A stretch of 64,000 nt of DNA from Variovorax sp. 54 (GTDB lineage Bacteria; Pseudomonadota; Gammaproteobacteria; Burkholderiales; Burkholderiaceae_C), in NCBI RefSeq assembly GCF_002754375.1, contig NZ_PEFF01000001.1, positions 6,578,362 through 6,642,361 of the forward strand, read 5' to 3'. The notes under the pieces were generated by a model that was given only the letters and a program-made list of their open reading frames with translations, did no database searches and was not told where the DNA came from. This document shows, one piece after another, positions 8,591 to 17,620 of this stretch. The translations under genes were made by a program, and so were the position numbers. The first letter of the stretch is position 1, and every line of letters begins with the position of its first letter.

Positions 8591-9330
8591 GCGATTTTTT
8601 CTTCCCTGCTTTCAAATTCGGTTGCGTCCGTGTCGGCTTGCGGCACCGGGCCGTCCCACGTCAGGCGCGGGTCGAAGCTCAGCGAGGCCAGCATGGTCAG
8701 CACCACCACCGCACCGAAGGCTGCAATGCCCACGCCCGCGGTGATGACCGCGAAGCCCTGGATCTGCACCAGCCCGGTCAGCAGCGACACAACGAACACA
8801 TCGAGCATCGACCAGCGTCCGATGATCTCGATGATGTGATACAGCTTGGCCCGCTCGCGCCGGCGCCAGTTGCTGCGCCGCTGCGCCAGCACCACAAGCA
8901 AGAGCAGTACCGCCAGCTTGAACAGCGGCACCAGGAAGCTCGCGATGAACACGATGGCCGCCAGCCCCCACGCGCCCGACACCCAGAAATAGATGACGCC
9001 GCTCAGGATGGTGTCGTACTGCGCACCGAACAGCGTGCGCGTGATCATCACCGGCAGCAGGTTGGCCGGGATGTACATGATGCAGGCCGCGATGAGGAAG
9101 GCCCAGGTGCGGTTCAGGCTCTGCGGCTTGCGCGTGTGCAGGCGCGTGCCGCAGCGGGCGCAGGCCTCGCCCTCTTCCGCATCGCGCCAGACAGCGGTGC
9201 AGTGCGTGCAGACGTGCAGGCCGAGCCCGGCGGCCGTCGGCACCGGGTTTGCGTGGTCATGGTCGTCGTCGGCCTGCGCCTCCCAAGGGCGCGCCGAGGC
9301 CAGGCGGGCGGGCAGCCCGCGCACGTTCAT
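8587..9330 (-). CDS. pqiA: PqiA half-protein, second copy
   Basis: This 247-residue integral membrane protein carries one PqiA unit: a zinc-ribbon-like CxxC pair (Cys41/Cys44 and Cys57/Cys60) followed by four predicted helices with the family phrases IPANLLPVM and ILSGVIYFW, and later IEIIGRWSMLDVFVVSLLTGLVQI. E. coli PqiA holds two such units in one chain; here each is its own gene. The N-terminus is a 40-residue Asp/His-rich extension (DDDHDHAN). The start overlaps the stop of the upstream pqiA copy by 4 bp and its stop overlaps pqiB by 4 bp. It probably forms the inner-membrane part of the Pqi lipid transport system. Confidence 0.9.
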   Translation of the reverse strand: MNVRGLPARLASARPWEAQADDDHDHANPVPTAAGLGLHVCTHCTAVWRDAEEGEACARCGTRLHTRKPQSLNRTWAFLIAACIMYIPANLLPVMITRTLFGAQYDTILSGVIYFWVSGAWGLAAIVFIASFLVPLFKLAVLLLLVVLAQRRSNWRRRERAKLYHIIEIIGRWSMLDVFVVSLLTGLVQIQGFAVITAGVGIAAFGAVVVLTMLASLSFDPRLTWDGPVPQADTDATEFESREEKIA

Positions 9331-9983
9331 GCGCGCACCTCCGGCGCTTCTGCATCCGCTTGTGCGTCTTCCTCATCGGCCTGGCGGAAGGTCATTTCCC
9401 AGAACGCACCGGGGTTGAACGACAGCACCGCCGTGAGCGTCACGGTGAGCGCCACGAAGGCCCACAGCGCCGGTCCCGGCACCACCGTCGCCATGCTCGA
9501 CAGCTTGACGATCGCCACCAGCACGCCGAGCAGGAACACCTCGATCATTCCCCAGGGCCGCAGCGACTGCATCATGCGCACCAGCATCGCGAACCCCCAG
9601 GGCCGGTGCGCGCGGGCCAGCGGCACCAGCAGGTAGGCCAGGATGCACAGCTGCAGCAGCGGAAACAGGATGGTCGTGGCCAGCACCAGCAGCGCCACCG
9701 GCGACATGCCCTCGGCGCTCAGCACCACCACCGCACCGGCCAGCGTGGTCTGGCTGCGCAGGCCCTGCAGCTCGATCTCGACGATGGGAAACAGGTTGGC
9801 AATGGCGAACATGATCAGGCTCGCGACCGTCAGCGGCAGGATGCGCCGCTGCTGCGCGCCCGGGTGCCGGTCGAGCTCGGTGCCGCAGCGCGGGCACTCG
9901 GCCACGTCGCGCGGCGCCAGCGGCGTGCGCGCATAGACCGCGTCGCAGCCCGGGCACACCACGGTGTCAGGTACTTCCTTCAT
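9327..9983 (-). CDS. pqiA: PqiA half-protein, first copy
   Basis: The 218-residue protein starts with a four-cysteine ribbon (Cys10, Cys13, Cys30, Cys33: VVCPGC and AECPRCG), then four membrane helices with the PqiA phrases IMFAIANLFPIVEIELQG and SLRPWGMIEVFLLGVLVAIVKL. The reading frame stays open far upstream, but the ATG at 9981-9983 is the sensible start because the cysteine ribbon begins right after it and the upstream stretch lies over another gene. It leads the pqi operon and is separated by about 20 bp from the MFS gene upstream on the same strand, so it may share that transcript. Confidence 0.9.
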   Translation of the reverse strand: MKEVPDTVVCPGCDAVYARTPLAPRDVAECPRCGTELDRHPGAQQRRILPLTVASLIMFAIANLFPIVEIELQGLRSQTTLAGAVVVLSAEGMSPVALLVLATTILFPLLQLCILAYLLVPLARAHRPWGFAMLVRMMQSLRPWGMIEVFLLGVLVAIVKLSSMATVVPGPALWAFVALTVTLTAVLSFNPGAFWEMTFRQADEEDAQADAEAPEVRA

Positions 9984-10003
9984 GAGGCCGTACCCTACCT
10001 TAT

Positions 10004-11434
10004 TCAGGCGTGCGGGCTTGTCGTCTTCAGCCGCAGACTGCTGAAAACCGCAGCCACCGCCGCGCAGCCCGCCGCCAGCACCAGCGCCACCACCGGACCG
10101 TGTCCGCCGTGTGGGCTCCAGATGCTGAACACCGCCGCCAGCACCACGGCCCCCAGCGTCTGCCCTGTGAGCCGCGCCGTGCCGAGCATGCCGCTGGCCG
10201 CACCACTTCGGTGCGCCGGCGGCGAGCTCACGATGGTGTGGTTGTTGGGCGACTGGAACAGGCCGAAGCCCAGGCCGCACAGCGCCATGCGCCAGGCGAT
10301 GTCGGCATTGCCCGGGTGCGCCGGCAGCGCCGCCAGCAGCGCAAGGCCGGTGGCCAGCAGGCCCAGGCCGATGCCGCCCAGCAGCCCGTCGGGGTAGCGC
10401 CCGATCAGCCGGCCGGCGATGGGCGCCATCACCACGATGGCCAGCGGCCACGCGGTGATGAGCAGGCCTGCCTCGATGTGGCTGCGGCCGTACACATCGA
10501 GCAGCAAGAACGGCAGTGCGATGTAGGCCAGCATCTGCGCGCAGAACGCCGCCACCGAGGTGCCCATCGACAGCGCGAACACCGGAATGCGCAGCAGGTC
10601 GATGGGGAACAGCGGCACCGTCAGCTTGCGCTGGCGCCGCAGGTAGACAAAACCCACCGCCAGCCCGGCCCCCAGCGTGGCCCAGGCCGACCACGGCGTG
10701 CCCGTGGCCTGCACCCCGCCCTCGCGCACGCCCAGCTGGTCCACGCCGAGGAAGACCAGCGAGAACATCAGCACGTTGAGCGTCACGTCGACCAGCGAGA
10801 AGCGCGCGCCCGCGGCCGGCGCCGAGCGGTTGAACGGCAACGCCCGCATGCCCAGCGCAAAGGTGACGATGCCCAGCGGCACGTTGATGGCAAAGAGCCA
10901 CGGCCACGACGCCACCGACAGGATCGCCGCTGCCACCGAAGGCCCAGCCACCGACGAGGTGGCGACCACCAGCGAGTTGATCGCCATGCCCTTGCCCAGC
11001 TGCGCCGACGGGTAGGTGAGCCGCACCAGCGCCGCGTTGACGCTCATGATCCCCGCCGCGCCCAGCCCCTGGAGCGCGCGCGACGCGATCAGCGTGCCGA
11101 GCGAATTGGCGAAGGTCGCGGCCAGCGAGGAGACGGTGAACACCGCCATGCCCACGAGGTACACGCGCCGGTAGCCCACGAGGTCGCCCAGCGAAGCCAG
11201 CGGCAGCAGCATCACCAGCGTGGCGATCTGGTAGGCGTTGACCACCCAGATCGCCTGCGCCGGCGTGGCCTGCAGCTCGCGTGCGATGCCCGGCAGCGCG
11301 AGATTGACGATGGTCCCGTCGAGCACCGACACCGTGAGCCCGAGGATGATGACCAGCATCGCCCAGCCGCGAGCGGGCGAAGCGAGGCCGTCGAGGGGAA
11401 GCGGCTTGGCGTCGCTTGCTGTGGCCGCCGTCAT
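10004..11434 (-). CDS. MFS transporter, DHA2 family (14 TM)
   Basis: The 476-residue protein has the DHA2 motif D1 in its first helix (LGLTVSVLDGTIVNLALPGIARELQ), then AIWVVNAYQIA, a motif A-like loop (GDLVGYRRVYLVGM) and a motif C-like fifth helix (SSVAGPSVAAAILSVASWPW). It should export small molecules by proton antiport. I chose the ATG at 11434, not the in-frame GTG 15 codons earlier, because that ATG lies one base after the stop of the preceding transporter gene and has AAGGGG upstream. Two exporters of different MFS subfamilies are therefore translated back to back. Confidence 0.9.
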   Translation of the reverse strand: MTAATASDAKPLPLDGLASPARGWAMLVIILGLTVSVLDGTIVNLALPGIARELQATPAQAIWVVNAYQIATLVMLLPLASLGDLVGYRRVYLVGMAVFTVSSLAATFANSLGTLIASRALQGLGAAGIMSVNAALVRLTYPSAQLGKGMAINSLVVATSSVAGPSVAAAILSVASWPWLFAINVPLGIVTFALGMRALPFNRSAPAAGARFSLVDVTLNVLMFSLVFLGVDQLGVREGGVQATGTPWSAWATLGAGLAVGFVYLRRQRKLTVPLFPIDLLRIPVFALSMGTSVAAFCAQMLAYIALPFLLLDVYGRSHIEAGLLITAWPLAIVVMAPIAGRLIGRYPDGLLGGIGLGLLATGLALLAALPAHPGNADIAWRMALCGLGFGLFQSPNNHTIVSSPPAHRSGAASGMLGTARLTGQTLGAVVLAAVFSIWSPHGGHGPVVALVLAAGCAAVAAVFSSLRLKTTSPHA

Positions 11435-11435
11435 G

Positions 11436-12653
11436 TCAGGCCCCTTGCGCCCTGCCCTCGGTCGGCTCGGAGCGCACACCGCCGAGCGTGAGCCAGGTCA
11501 GCACCAGCGCGATGAGGGCGCCGGCGGCCATGCCCGCCACCATCGGCAGCGGACGGCCGTTGGAGAACAGGCCCACCACCGCCATCGCGAGCGCGCCGGT
11601 CAGCATCTGCAGCGTGCCCAGCAGCGCGGAGGCCGTGCCGGCGATGGCGCCGTGCATCTCGAGCGCGAGCACGCCGGTGGTCGGGATCACGAGGCCCATG
11701 AAGCCCGAGGCGATGAAGTACAGGACGATCAGCACCCAGAGGTTGTCGCCGCCCATCGCGAAGTAGATGAACATGGCGACCATCGCCACGCCGCAGCAGA
11801 CCACGCCGAACTTGACGAGGTTGACCAGCCCGTAGCGCTCGCCCAGCGAGCCCGTGAACTGCGAGGCTGCAATGAAGGCCGCCGCGTTCACGCCGAAGGC
11901 CACGCTGTACATCGCGGGCGACAGGCCGTAGTGGTCGATCATCACGAAGGACGAGTTCGCCAGGTAGGTGAAGAAGCCCGCCATGGCGAAGCTGCCGATG
12001 AACACCAGCCCGAGGTAGTGCCAGTCGCGCAGCAGCAGCCAGTAGGCCGACAGCGCGCTGCCCAGGCTGCTTTCGACGCGCTCCGAGGCCGGGCGCGTTT
12101 CGTCGAGCAGCTTGACCATCATGGCCAGGCCCGCCACCGCGGCGATGGTGACGGCCCAGAACACGCCGCGCCAGCCGGTGAAGGCGATGACCACGCTGCC
12201 CGCGAGCGGCGCCAGGATCGGCGACACGCTGAACACCAGCATCAGCAAAGACATCAGCCGCGCGGCGTCGGTGCCGGTGTGCAGGTCGCGCACCACGGCG
12301 CGCGGAATCGCCATGCCCGCGGCGGCGCCCAGGCCCTGCACGAAGCGCAGAGCGATCAGCGTCTGGATGTCGGTCGCCAACGCGCAGCCCACGCTGGCGA
12401 GCGCGAACAGCACCAGCCCGGCGTACAGCGGCGGCTTGCGCCCGACCATGTCGGAGATCGGGCCGTAGAGCAGCTGCCCCGCGCCGAGCGACAGGAAGAA
12501 GGCGGTGAGGCTCATCTGCACCGCGCCGATGTCCGCATGCAGGCTCTGCCCGATGGCGGGCAAAGCCGGGAGGTACATGTCGATTGCGAAGGGCCCGATG
12601 GCGGAGAGCAGGCCCAACAACAGGGCCATTTTGAAGAACGGAGAAGAACGCAT
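11436..12653 (-). CDS. MFS transporter, Bcr/CflA drug-resistance family (DHA1)
   Basis: The 405-residue protein follows the Bcr/CflA pattern: first helix LLGLLSAIGPFAIDMYLPALPAIGQSL, the loop VQMSLTAFFLSLGAGQLLYGPISDMVGRKPPL (motif A), and RFVQGLGAAAGMAIPRAVVRDL in the fourth helix. Twelve helices are expected. Relatives export chloramphenicol-like drugs, bicyclomycin or sulfonamides. The frame is open nine codons further up to a TTG, but the ATG at 12653 is preferred. It is the first gene of a likely transcript running through the DHA2 transporter and possibly into pqi. The natural substrate is unknown. Confidence 0.9.
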   Translation of the reverse strand: MRSSPFFKMALLLGLLSAIGPFAIDMYLPALPAIGQSLHADIGAVQMSLTAFFLSLGAGQLLYGPISDMVGRKPPLYAGLVLFALASVGCALATDIQTLIALRFVQGLGAAAGMAIPRAVVRDLHTGTDAARLMSLLMLVFSVSPILAPLAGSVVIAFTGWRGVFWAVTIAAVAGLAMMVKLLDETRPASERVESSLGSALSAYWLLLRDWHYLGLVFIGSFAMAGFFTYLANSSFVMIDHYGLSPAMYSVAFGVNAAAFIAASQFTGSLGERYGLVNLVKFGVVCCGVAMVAMFIYFAMGGDNLWVLIVLYFIASGFMGLVIPTTGVLALEMHGAIAGTASALLGTLQMLTGALAMAVVGLFSNGRPLPMVAGMAAGALIALVLTWLTLGGVRSEPTEGRAQGA

Positions 12654-12751
12654 TGGGTCGATTGTGGCGAAGGCTCGCAATCGGTGCAGGCGTGGGGTCG
12701 GCGGCTTTCGCCGCTAGTGCATTCGTTCTACCGGGCGGTACGCCGCCCCGT

Positions 12752-13363
12752 TCAGTACAGCGTCGACCGCTGCCGCGCGGGCAGTTCGCGGTCGTAGGTG
12801 ACGCCGTCGAAGGCCGCATCGGTCAGCGCGGAAAGGATGGCGCCCGGCGTCGGCACGGTGCGCGGCGCGTCCTCCGGCACCGGCGCCCAGAGTTTCGAAC
12901 GCTGGATCGCGCGGGCGCACTGGAAGAACACGGTCTCGACGCTGATCTCGATCACGCACTGCGGCGCGCGCCCTTCCACCGCGAAGCGCGCCAGCAACTC
13001 GGGCGCCACGCTGATACGTGCGCGCCCGTTCACGCGCAGCGTCTCGCCCACGCCCGGAATCAGGAACAGCAAGGCCACGCGCGGGTCGGCCACGATGTTG
13101 CGCAGGCTGTCGATGCGGTTGTTGCCGCGCCGCTCGGGCAGCAGCAAGGTCTTCTCGTCCTGCACCGCGACGAAGCCCGGGGCGTCGCCGCGCGGCGAGG
13201 CGTCGAGCCCGCCGGGGCCGAGGGTCGCGAGCACCGCGAACGGCGATGCGGCAATCAGCGCCTGGTAGCTCGGGTGCAGGTACGGCACCTCTTTCTTGAG
13301 CGAGGCCTCGCCCGGCTGGCCGAACAGGGCTTCGAGTTGCGCAACGGTGTCGATGGTGGTCAT
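12752..13363 (-). CDS. FMN-dependent PPOX-type flavoprotein (MSMEG_1061-like)
   Basis: This 203-residue protein has the split-barrel PPOX fold seen in pyridoxamine-phosphate oxidase relatives. Recognisable family phrases are LHPSYQALIAASPFAVLATLGPGGLDASPRGDAPGF, LLLPERRGNNRIDSLRNI, LFLIPGVGETLRVNGRARIS and FFQCARAIQRSKLW; they match the MSMEG_1061-type group, which binds FMN. The reaction is unknown; such proteins often reduce or detoxify small electrophiles. Its ATG overlaps the stop of the MFS gene upstream by 4 bp, so a flavoprotein and a transporter are translationally coupled. Confidence 0.88.
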   Translation of the reverse strand: MTTIDTVAQLEALFGQPGEASLKKEVPYLHPSYQALIAASPFAVLATLGPGGLDASPRGDAPGFVAVQDEKTLLLPERRGNNRIDSLRNIVADPRVALLFLIPGVGETLRVNGRARISVAPELLARFAVEGRAPQCVIEISVETVFFQCARAIQRSKLWAPVPEDAPRTVPTPGAILSALTDAAFDGVTYDRELPARQRSTLY

Positions 13364-14547
13364 GGGGTGATGTTCTCCTGAATCGGGGTCGGCGCCGCGG
13401 CGCGTCGCACGCACGCCAGCGCCGCGACCGCCAGCAGCAGCGCGGCGGTGCCGTAGATCCACGGCGGCGAAGCAATGGGCAGCAGCACGCCGGCCAGCAA
13501 GGGTCCGGCGCCCGCACCGATGTCGCGCCAGACCGCGCGGGCCGCGAGCGCCCGCACGCGCTCCGGTCCGGGCGTGCGACGCGCGACGATGGGCGGCAAG
13601 AGCGGCAGCTGCAGTGCGCGCAGCACCACGATCAGCGCCGCACAGCTCCATAGCCAGCCCAGGCCGAAGCCCACGAGCGCGAGCGACGTCACCAGCGACA
13701 GGCTCACGAGCAGGCGCTCGGCGCCGAAATGCTCCGCCATGCGCCCGCCCACAGGCCCGAGAAAGATTTCTGCGAGGTAGCGCAGCGCCATCAGAACGCC
13801 GGCCACGATCACCGCACCGCCAGGCAGCAGGTCCTTGCCGAGGTACGACAGGCCCACGATGAACAGGCCATCGAGCGCCAGCCCTTCCATGAAGGACCAG
13901 CCGTCCAGCGCATTCGGCCGCGAGAAGCGCCGCGTCGCGACCGTAGATGTTGCGCTGTGATGCGGCTTCGACGGCAGCCGCCGCGTGACGAACAGCGCGA
14001 GCAACGACACCACCGCCAGCACGCCGAAGATCGCGCGCGGCCCGACCGTGTACGCCAGCAGCGCGCCGAGCGGCAGCGCCAGCACCGGGCCGGTCGCGAT
14101 GAAGGCGCGCGACCGCCCGCTGCGCCGCGCGGCGCCGATCGGGTCGGCCGTGGCCAGGGCCTGCGTCGACAGGTTGAGCGCCGCGAAGCACAGGCCCCAG
14201 GTCAACCGCAGCGGCAGCAGTGCCCAGAAACCCGAGAGCGTGGCGTAGCCCAGCCCACAGCACGCGGCGGCCGCCACAGCCAGCGTGCAGCTCGCCCGGT
14301 CGCCATGGCGCGCATAGAAACGCGCCACCCAGCCGTAGCCCGCGATGCGCACCAGCCGGTTGGCCGCCAGCAACAGGCCGACCTCGGCCAGCGAGACGCC
14401 GAACTGCGACGCGTACATGGGCAGCAGCAGGTAGAGCACCACATCGGCCGGCAGCGACAGGCCGAGCGCCATGGCGGCGTGGCGGGAATCCTGGTCGGTG
14501 GATCGAACAGGAACGGCGGGGGCGGAAGGCGGTGGTGCAGCGGACAT
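13360..14547 (-). CDS. MFS transporter (unassigned subfamily)
   Basis: The 395-residue protein has about twelve hydrophobic helices, beginning with AMALGLSLPADVVLYLLLPMYASQFGVSLAEVGLLLAANRLVRIAGYGWVARF, whose helix-loop-helix layout is MFS-like although motif A is poorly kept. The frame continues far upstream over the divergent regulator gene; the ATG at 14547 is chosen because hydrophobicity starts 27 residues later and 78 bp then separate it from the LysR start. It lies ahead of, and overlaps by 4 bp, the PPOX flavoprotein gene. The divergent LysR gene is its most likely regulator. The substrate is unknown. Confidence 0.85.
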   Translation of the reverse strand: MSAAPPPSAPAVPVRSTDQDSRHAAMALGLSLPADVVLYLLLPMYASQFGVSLAEVGLLLAANRLVRIAGYGWVARFYARHGDRASCTLAVAAAACCGLGYATLSGFWALLPLRLTWGLCFAALNLSTQALATADPIGAARRSGRSRAFIATGPVLALPLGALLAYTVGPRAIFGVLAVVSLLALFVTRRLPSKPHHSATSTVATRRFSRPNALDGWSFMEGLALDGLFIVGLSYLGKDLLPGGAVIVAGVLMALRYLAEIFLGPVGGRMAEHFGAERLLVSLSLVTSLALVGFGLGWLWSCAALIVVLRALQLPLLPPIVARRTPGPERVRALAARAVWRDIGAGAGPLLAGVLLPIASPPWIYGTAALLLAVAALACVRRAAAPTPIQENITP

Positions 14548-14625
14548 CGAGCCCGTATCGTGCCCGCTCGCACCGCCCGCCGACAAACGACATTCCCGCG
14601 CGGCATGCGTGAGAAAATCGCACGC

Positions 14626-15507
14626 ATGCCGCTTCGCGAACCGCCCCTTCATGCCGTGCGTGCCTTCGTGGCGGCGGCCCGCCACCTGAGCTTCACGCGC
14701 GCCGCGGTCGAACTGCATGTGACGCACAGCGCGGTGAGCCGGCAGATCAAGAGCCTCGAGGCCTGCCTGGGCGTGGCACTGTTCGAGCGCCGCATCCGGC
14801 AGGTCACGCTGACGCCCGAGGGTCAGCAGTTCTTTGCGGAGACCGAGCCCGCGCTCGCGCAGATCCATGCGGCGGCCCGGGCGCTGCAGCTGCAGGGACC
14901 GGCGCGCGCGGTGCGCATCAACGTGCGGCCTTCGTTCGCGGTGCGCTGGCTGATTCCGCGGCTGCCGTCGTTCGTGGAACGCCATCCCGACATCGAGCCG
15001 CAGGTCGTCACGAGCACCGTCATGCCCGAGCAGGCTGCGGACAGCTTCGACATCGCCGTGCGCCGCGGGCTCGAAGGCTGGCCGTCGTCGATCAAAGTGC
15101 GGCCCTTCCTCGAAGACGAGGTGCTTGTTGTCGGCGCGCCCGCGCTCTTCAAGACGCAGCCGCTGCCCGACCTGCGCGCCCTCGCCTCGCATGTGCTCCT
15201 GTCGGCGCGCACGCGCAAGGACGACTGGGACGACTGGAAGAAGCAGGTCGGCGCACCGCGCGCGCGGCCGGCCGGGCGGCTGCAGTTCGATCACCTGCAC
15301 TTCGTGCTGCAGGCCGCGGTCGACGGGCTGGGCATTGCGCTCGCGCCGACCTCGCTGGTGGCGCACGACCTGGCGTCGGGGCGACTGCAGTCGCCGCTGC
15401 CCGAAATGCGGATGACGCTGGAGCGCTACTACTACGGCCTTGCGCCTGACGCGGCACCCGAAGCAGTGTGTGTTGCCGAGTGGTTCGAGCAGATGAATCC
15501 GGGCTGA
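14626..15507 (+). CDS. LysR-family regulator (GcvA-like)
   Basis: A 293-residue LysR protein: an N-terminal winged helix-turn-helix (residues 7-65; PLHAVRAFVAAARHLSFTRAAVELHVTHSAVSRQIKSLE) and an effector domain (about 90-290) with the GcvA-subgroup phrases INVRPSFAVRWLIPRL, DIAVRRG, and LGIALAPTSLVAHDLASGRL. It is divergent from the MFS-PPOX pair with 78 bp between starts, the usual arrangement of a LysR regulator and its target. An alternative ATG lies seven codons earlier at 14605. The ligand is unknown. Confidence 0.92.
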   Translation: MPLREPPLHAVRAFVAAARHLSFTRAAVELHVTHSAVSRQIKSLEACLGVALFERRIRQVTLTPEGQQFFAETEPALAQIHAAARALQLQGPARAVRINVRPSFAVRWLIPRLPSFVERHPDIEPQVVTSTVMPEQAADSFDIAVRRGLEGWPSSIKVRPFLEDEVLVVGAPALFKTQPLPDLRALASHVLLSARTRKDDWDDWKKQVGAPRARPAGRLQFDHLHFVLQAAVDGLGIALAPTSLVAHDLASGRLQSPLPEMRMTLERYYYGLAPDAAPEAVCVAEWFEQMNPG

Positions 15508-15585
15508 CGCTTCCACGTCCGTAAACGGCCAGCGGCGCGAGGGTGCAGGCCGCACGATGCGGTCTTTGTCTTCGTGTCCTGCCAC

Positions 15586-16806
15586 ATGTCATCGCCCCTT
15601 CCCCGCTCCTTCTCCCACCTCGCCTGGGCCAACCTCGCGGCGCAGTCCGCCGAACAACTGAGTCTTGCGGCCGTGCCGCTGGTCGCCGTGCTCGCGCTCG
15701 GCGCCGGGCCCGGCGAGATCGGGTTTCTTGCGGCGGTGCAGACGCTGCCCTTCCTGCTGGTCTCGCTGCCGATGGGGCTGCTCGCGGACCGCATGTCGCG
15801 CCGTCGGTTGATGGTGTGGGCCGAGGGCCTGCGCGCCGTGTCGCTGCTGGCCTTGCTCGGCATGGTGCTGTCGTCGACGCTCGGCATCGGCGGACTGGCC
15901 GTGCTCGGGTTCCTCGGCGCGGTCGGCACCGTGGGCTTCAGCGTCGCGGCGCCCGCACTGGTGCCGGCCCTTGTGCCACGCAACGCATTGGCGCTCGCCA
16001 ACGGGCGGCTGGAGCTGGCGCGCAGCGCCGCCTTCACAGCGGGGCCTGCGCTTGCGGGCGCGCTCGTCGCGTGGGCCGGGGCCTCGTCGGCCTTCGTGCT
16101 GGCGGCGGTGCTGTCGGTGGCGGCCGTCGGCCTGCTGCTGCGTTTGAACGAAGCGCCCCGCCCCGCGGCCCCGTCACGCCATCCGCTGCGTGAGGTGCAA
16201 GACGGCGCGCGCTTCGTCTGGCAACACGCGTTCCTGCGGCCCATGCTGATGACCGGCGCGGTCTTCAACATCTCGTGGTTCGTACTGCAGGCGGGCTATG
16301 TGCCTTATGCCGTGCGCGTGCTCGGCCTCGGCGCGCAGGCCGTGGGCTTCACGCTCGCGATGTACGGTGCGGGCATGGTCGTCGGCGCGCTGCTGACCTC
16401 GCGCGTGACGGCGCGGCTGCCCTTCGGACGCGCGATCCAGGTCGGGCCGGCGGTGGCGGTCGCCGCTGCCGCGACGATGGCAGCCACGCTCCTCGTGCCG
16501 AGCGCCTCGCTGGCCGCGCTTTCGTTTTTCCTGTTCGGCGCGGGGCCGATGGTCTGGGTCATCACCTCGACCACGCTGCGCCAGAGCGTGACGGCCTCGG
16601 CGATGCTGGGCCGGGTGTCGGCGGTGTTCCTGACGGTGAACGCGGGTGCACGCCCGGTCGGTGCGGCGCTCGGCGGCCTGGTCGGTGCGATGTGGGGCGA
16701 ACCGGCCTGCCTGCTGCTGGCGCTCGCGGGCTTCGTGCTGCAGGCTGCGATCATCTTCGGCTCGCGCATCGCGGGGCTGCAACGGCTGCCGGTGCCAGCG
16801 GCCTGA
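15586..16806 (+). CDS. MFS exporter, EntS-like (MFS_3)
   Basis: The 406-residue protein has twelve predicted helices with the opening AWANLAAQSAEQLSLAAVPLVAVLALGAGPGEIGFLAAVQTLPFLL, motif A as GLLADRMSRRRLMVWAEGLRA, and VPALVPRNALALANGRLELARSAAFTAGPALAG, features of the EntS/macrolide-efflux MFS_3 group. A GTG four codons earlier is possible; the ATG at 15586 is preferred. It follows the LysR gene by 78 bp on the same strand. It may export a siderophore-like or drug-like molecule, but nothing nearby defines the cargo. Confidence 0.88.
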   Translation: MSSPLPRSFSHLAWANLAAQSAEQLSLAAVPLVAVLALGAGPGEIGFLAAVQTLPFLLVSLPMGLLADRMSRRRLMVWAEGLRAVSLLALLGMVLSSTLGIGGLAVLGFLGAVGTVGFSVAAPALVPALVPRNALALANGRLELARSAAFTAGPALAGALVAWAGASSAFVLAAVLSVAAVGLLLRLNEAPRPAAPSRHPLREVQDGARFVWQHAFLRPMLMTGAVFNISWFVLQAGYVPYAVRVLGLGAQAVGFTLAMYGAGMVVGALLTSRVTARLPFGRAIQVGPAVAVAAAATMAATLLVPSASLAALSFFLFGAGPMVWVITSTTLRQSVTASAMLGRVSAVFLTVNAGARPVGAALGGLVGAMWGEPACLLLALAGFVLQAAIIFGSRIAGLQRLPVPAA

Positions 16807-16816
16807 ACACTCCCGC

Positions 16817-17374
16817 TCAGAACAGCGAACGCGTTCCGCTCGGCGTGGCGCCTTCGATGTCGAGCATGCGCAGCTTGGTCAACGCACCGCCGCCCGCCGA
16901 AAAGCCGCCCGGCTTGTTGCCCGCGGCCAGCACGCGATGGCATGGCACGACCGGCGCGAAGGGGTTGTGGCCCATGGCCTGACCGACCGCGCGCGAGAGG
17001 CCTTTATCGCCAAGCTCTTCGGCCACCTCGCCGTAGGTGCGCGTCTGCCCCGGCGGAATGCGCCGCGCGATCGCGTAGACGCGCTGATGGAATTCGGACA
17101 CGCCGCGCATGTCGAGCTCGATGTCGCACAAGTCGTCGGTCGCACCTTCGAGCAGCGCCTGCACGCCTGCGATGGCGTGCAGCGCACGCTCCGACGGTGG
17201 CGCTTCCTCCAGCTCGGGAAAGCGCCGGTGCATGCGCGCACGCGTCGCAGCTTCGCCCCGCTCTTCAGGCAGTTGCACGCCGACCAGACCCTGCGGCCCC
17301 CAGGCCAGCGCACAGGCGCCGATGGCGGTCGGGAACAAGGCAAAGCCGGATTCGACAGGGGATGCGGCAGTCAT
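16817..17374 (-). CDS. ogt: methylated-DNA--protein-cysteine S-methyltransferase
   Basis: The 185-residue protein repairs O6-alkylguanine by transferring the alkyl group to its own cysteine. The active site is PCHRVLA with Cys145; the preceding helix-turn-helix (RTYGEVAEELGDKGLSRAVGQAMGHNP) holds the finger Arg that flips the base, and GFSAGGGALTKLRMLDIEG is the usual C-terminal tail. There is no Ada AraC-type N-terminal domain, so it is the Ogt type. The frame stays open another 46 codons upstream, but the ATG at 17374 fits the family length. It converges with the MFS gene, with 10 bp between stops. Confidence 0.94.
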   Translation of the reverse strand: MTAASPVESGFALFPTAIGACALAWGPQGLVGVQLPEERGEAATRARMHRRFPELEEAPPSERALHAIAGVQALLEGATDDLCDIELDMRGVSEFHQRVYAIARRIPPGQTRTYGEVAEELGDKGLSRAVGQAMGHNPFAPVVPCHRVLAAGNKPGGFSAGGGALTKLRMLDIEGATPSGTRSLF

Positions 17375-17620
17375 CGAAGCATTGTGATTCAAGGTTGAAA
17401 AACGAGGCACGGGCAAGCGCGCGAAGCCCTCTTCCGCAGAAGAGAAAAAGTACCAGCCAAACACCCCGAAATACCAGACTTTCACTCCGCGCTTCGAGGC
17501 GTTTCCGCTCATCGTTTCGAACGGACCGAACGTCGGTCAGACGTTGTCGGGCATGTGCATCGGCCACTAGTCTCCGCACCGAACCTGTGAGTCGAAATTC
17601 TTAAAAAACCAGGGAGGCCT

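Noticed and set aside
13360..15585. One long 741-codon transporter frame
   Set aside because: The first 346 codons lie antisense over the LysR gene; the real transporter begins at 14547.
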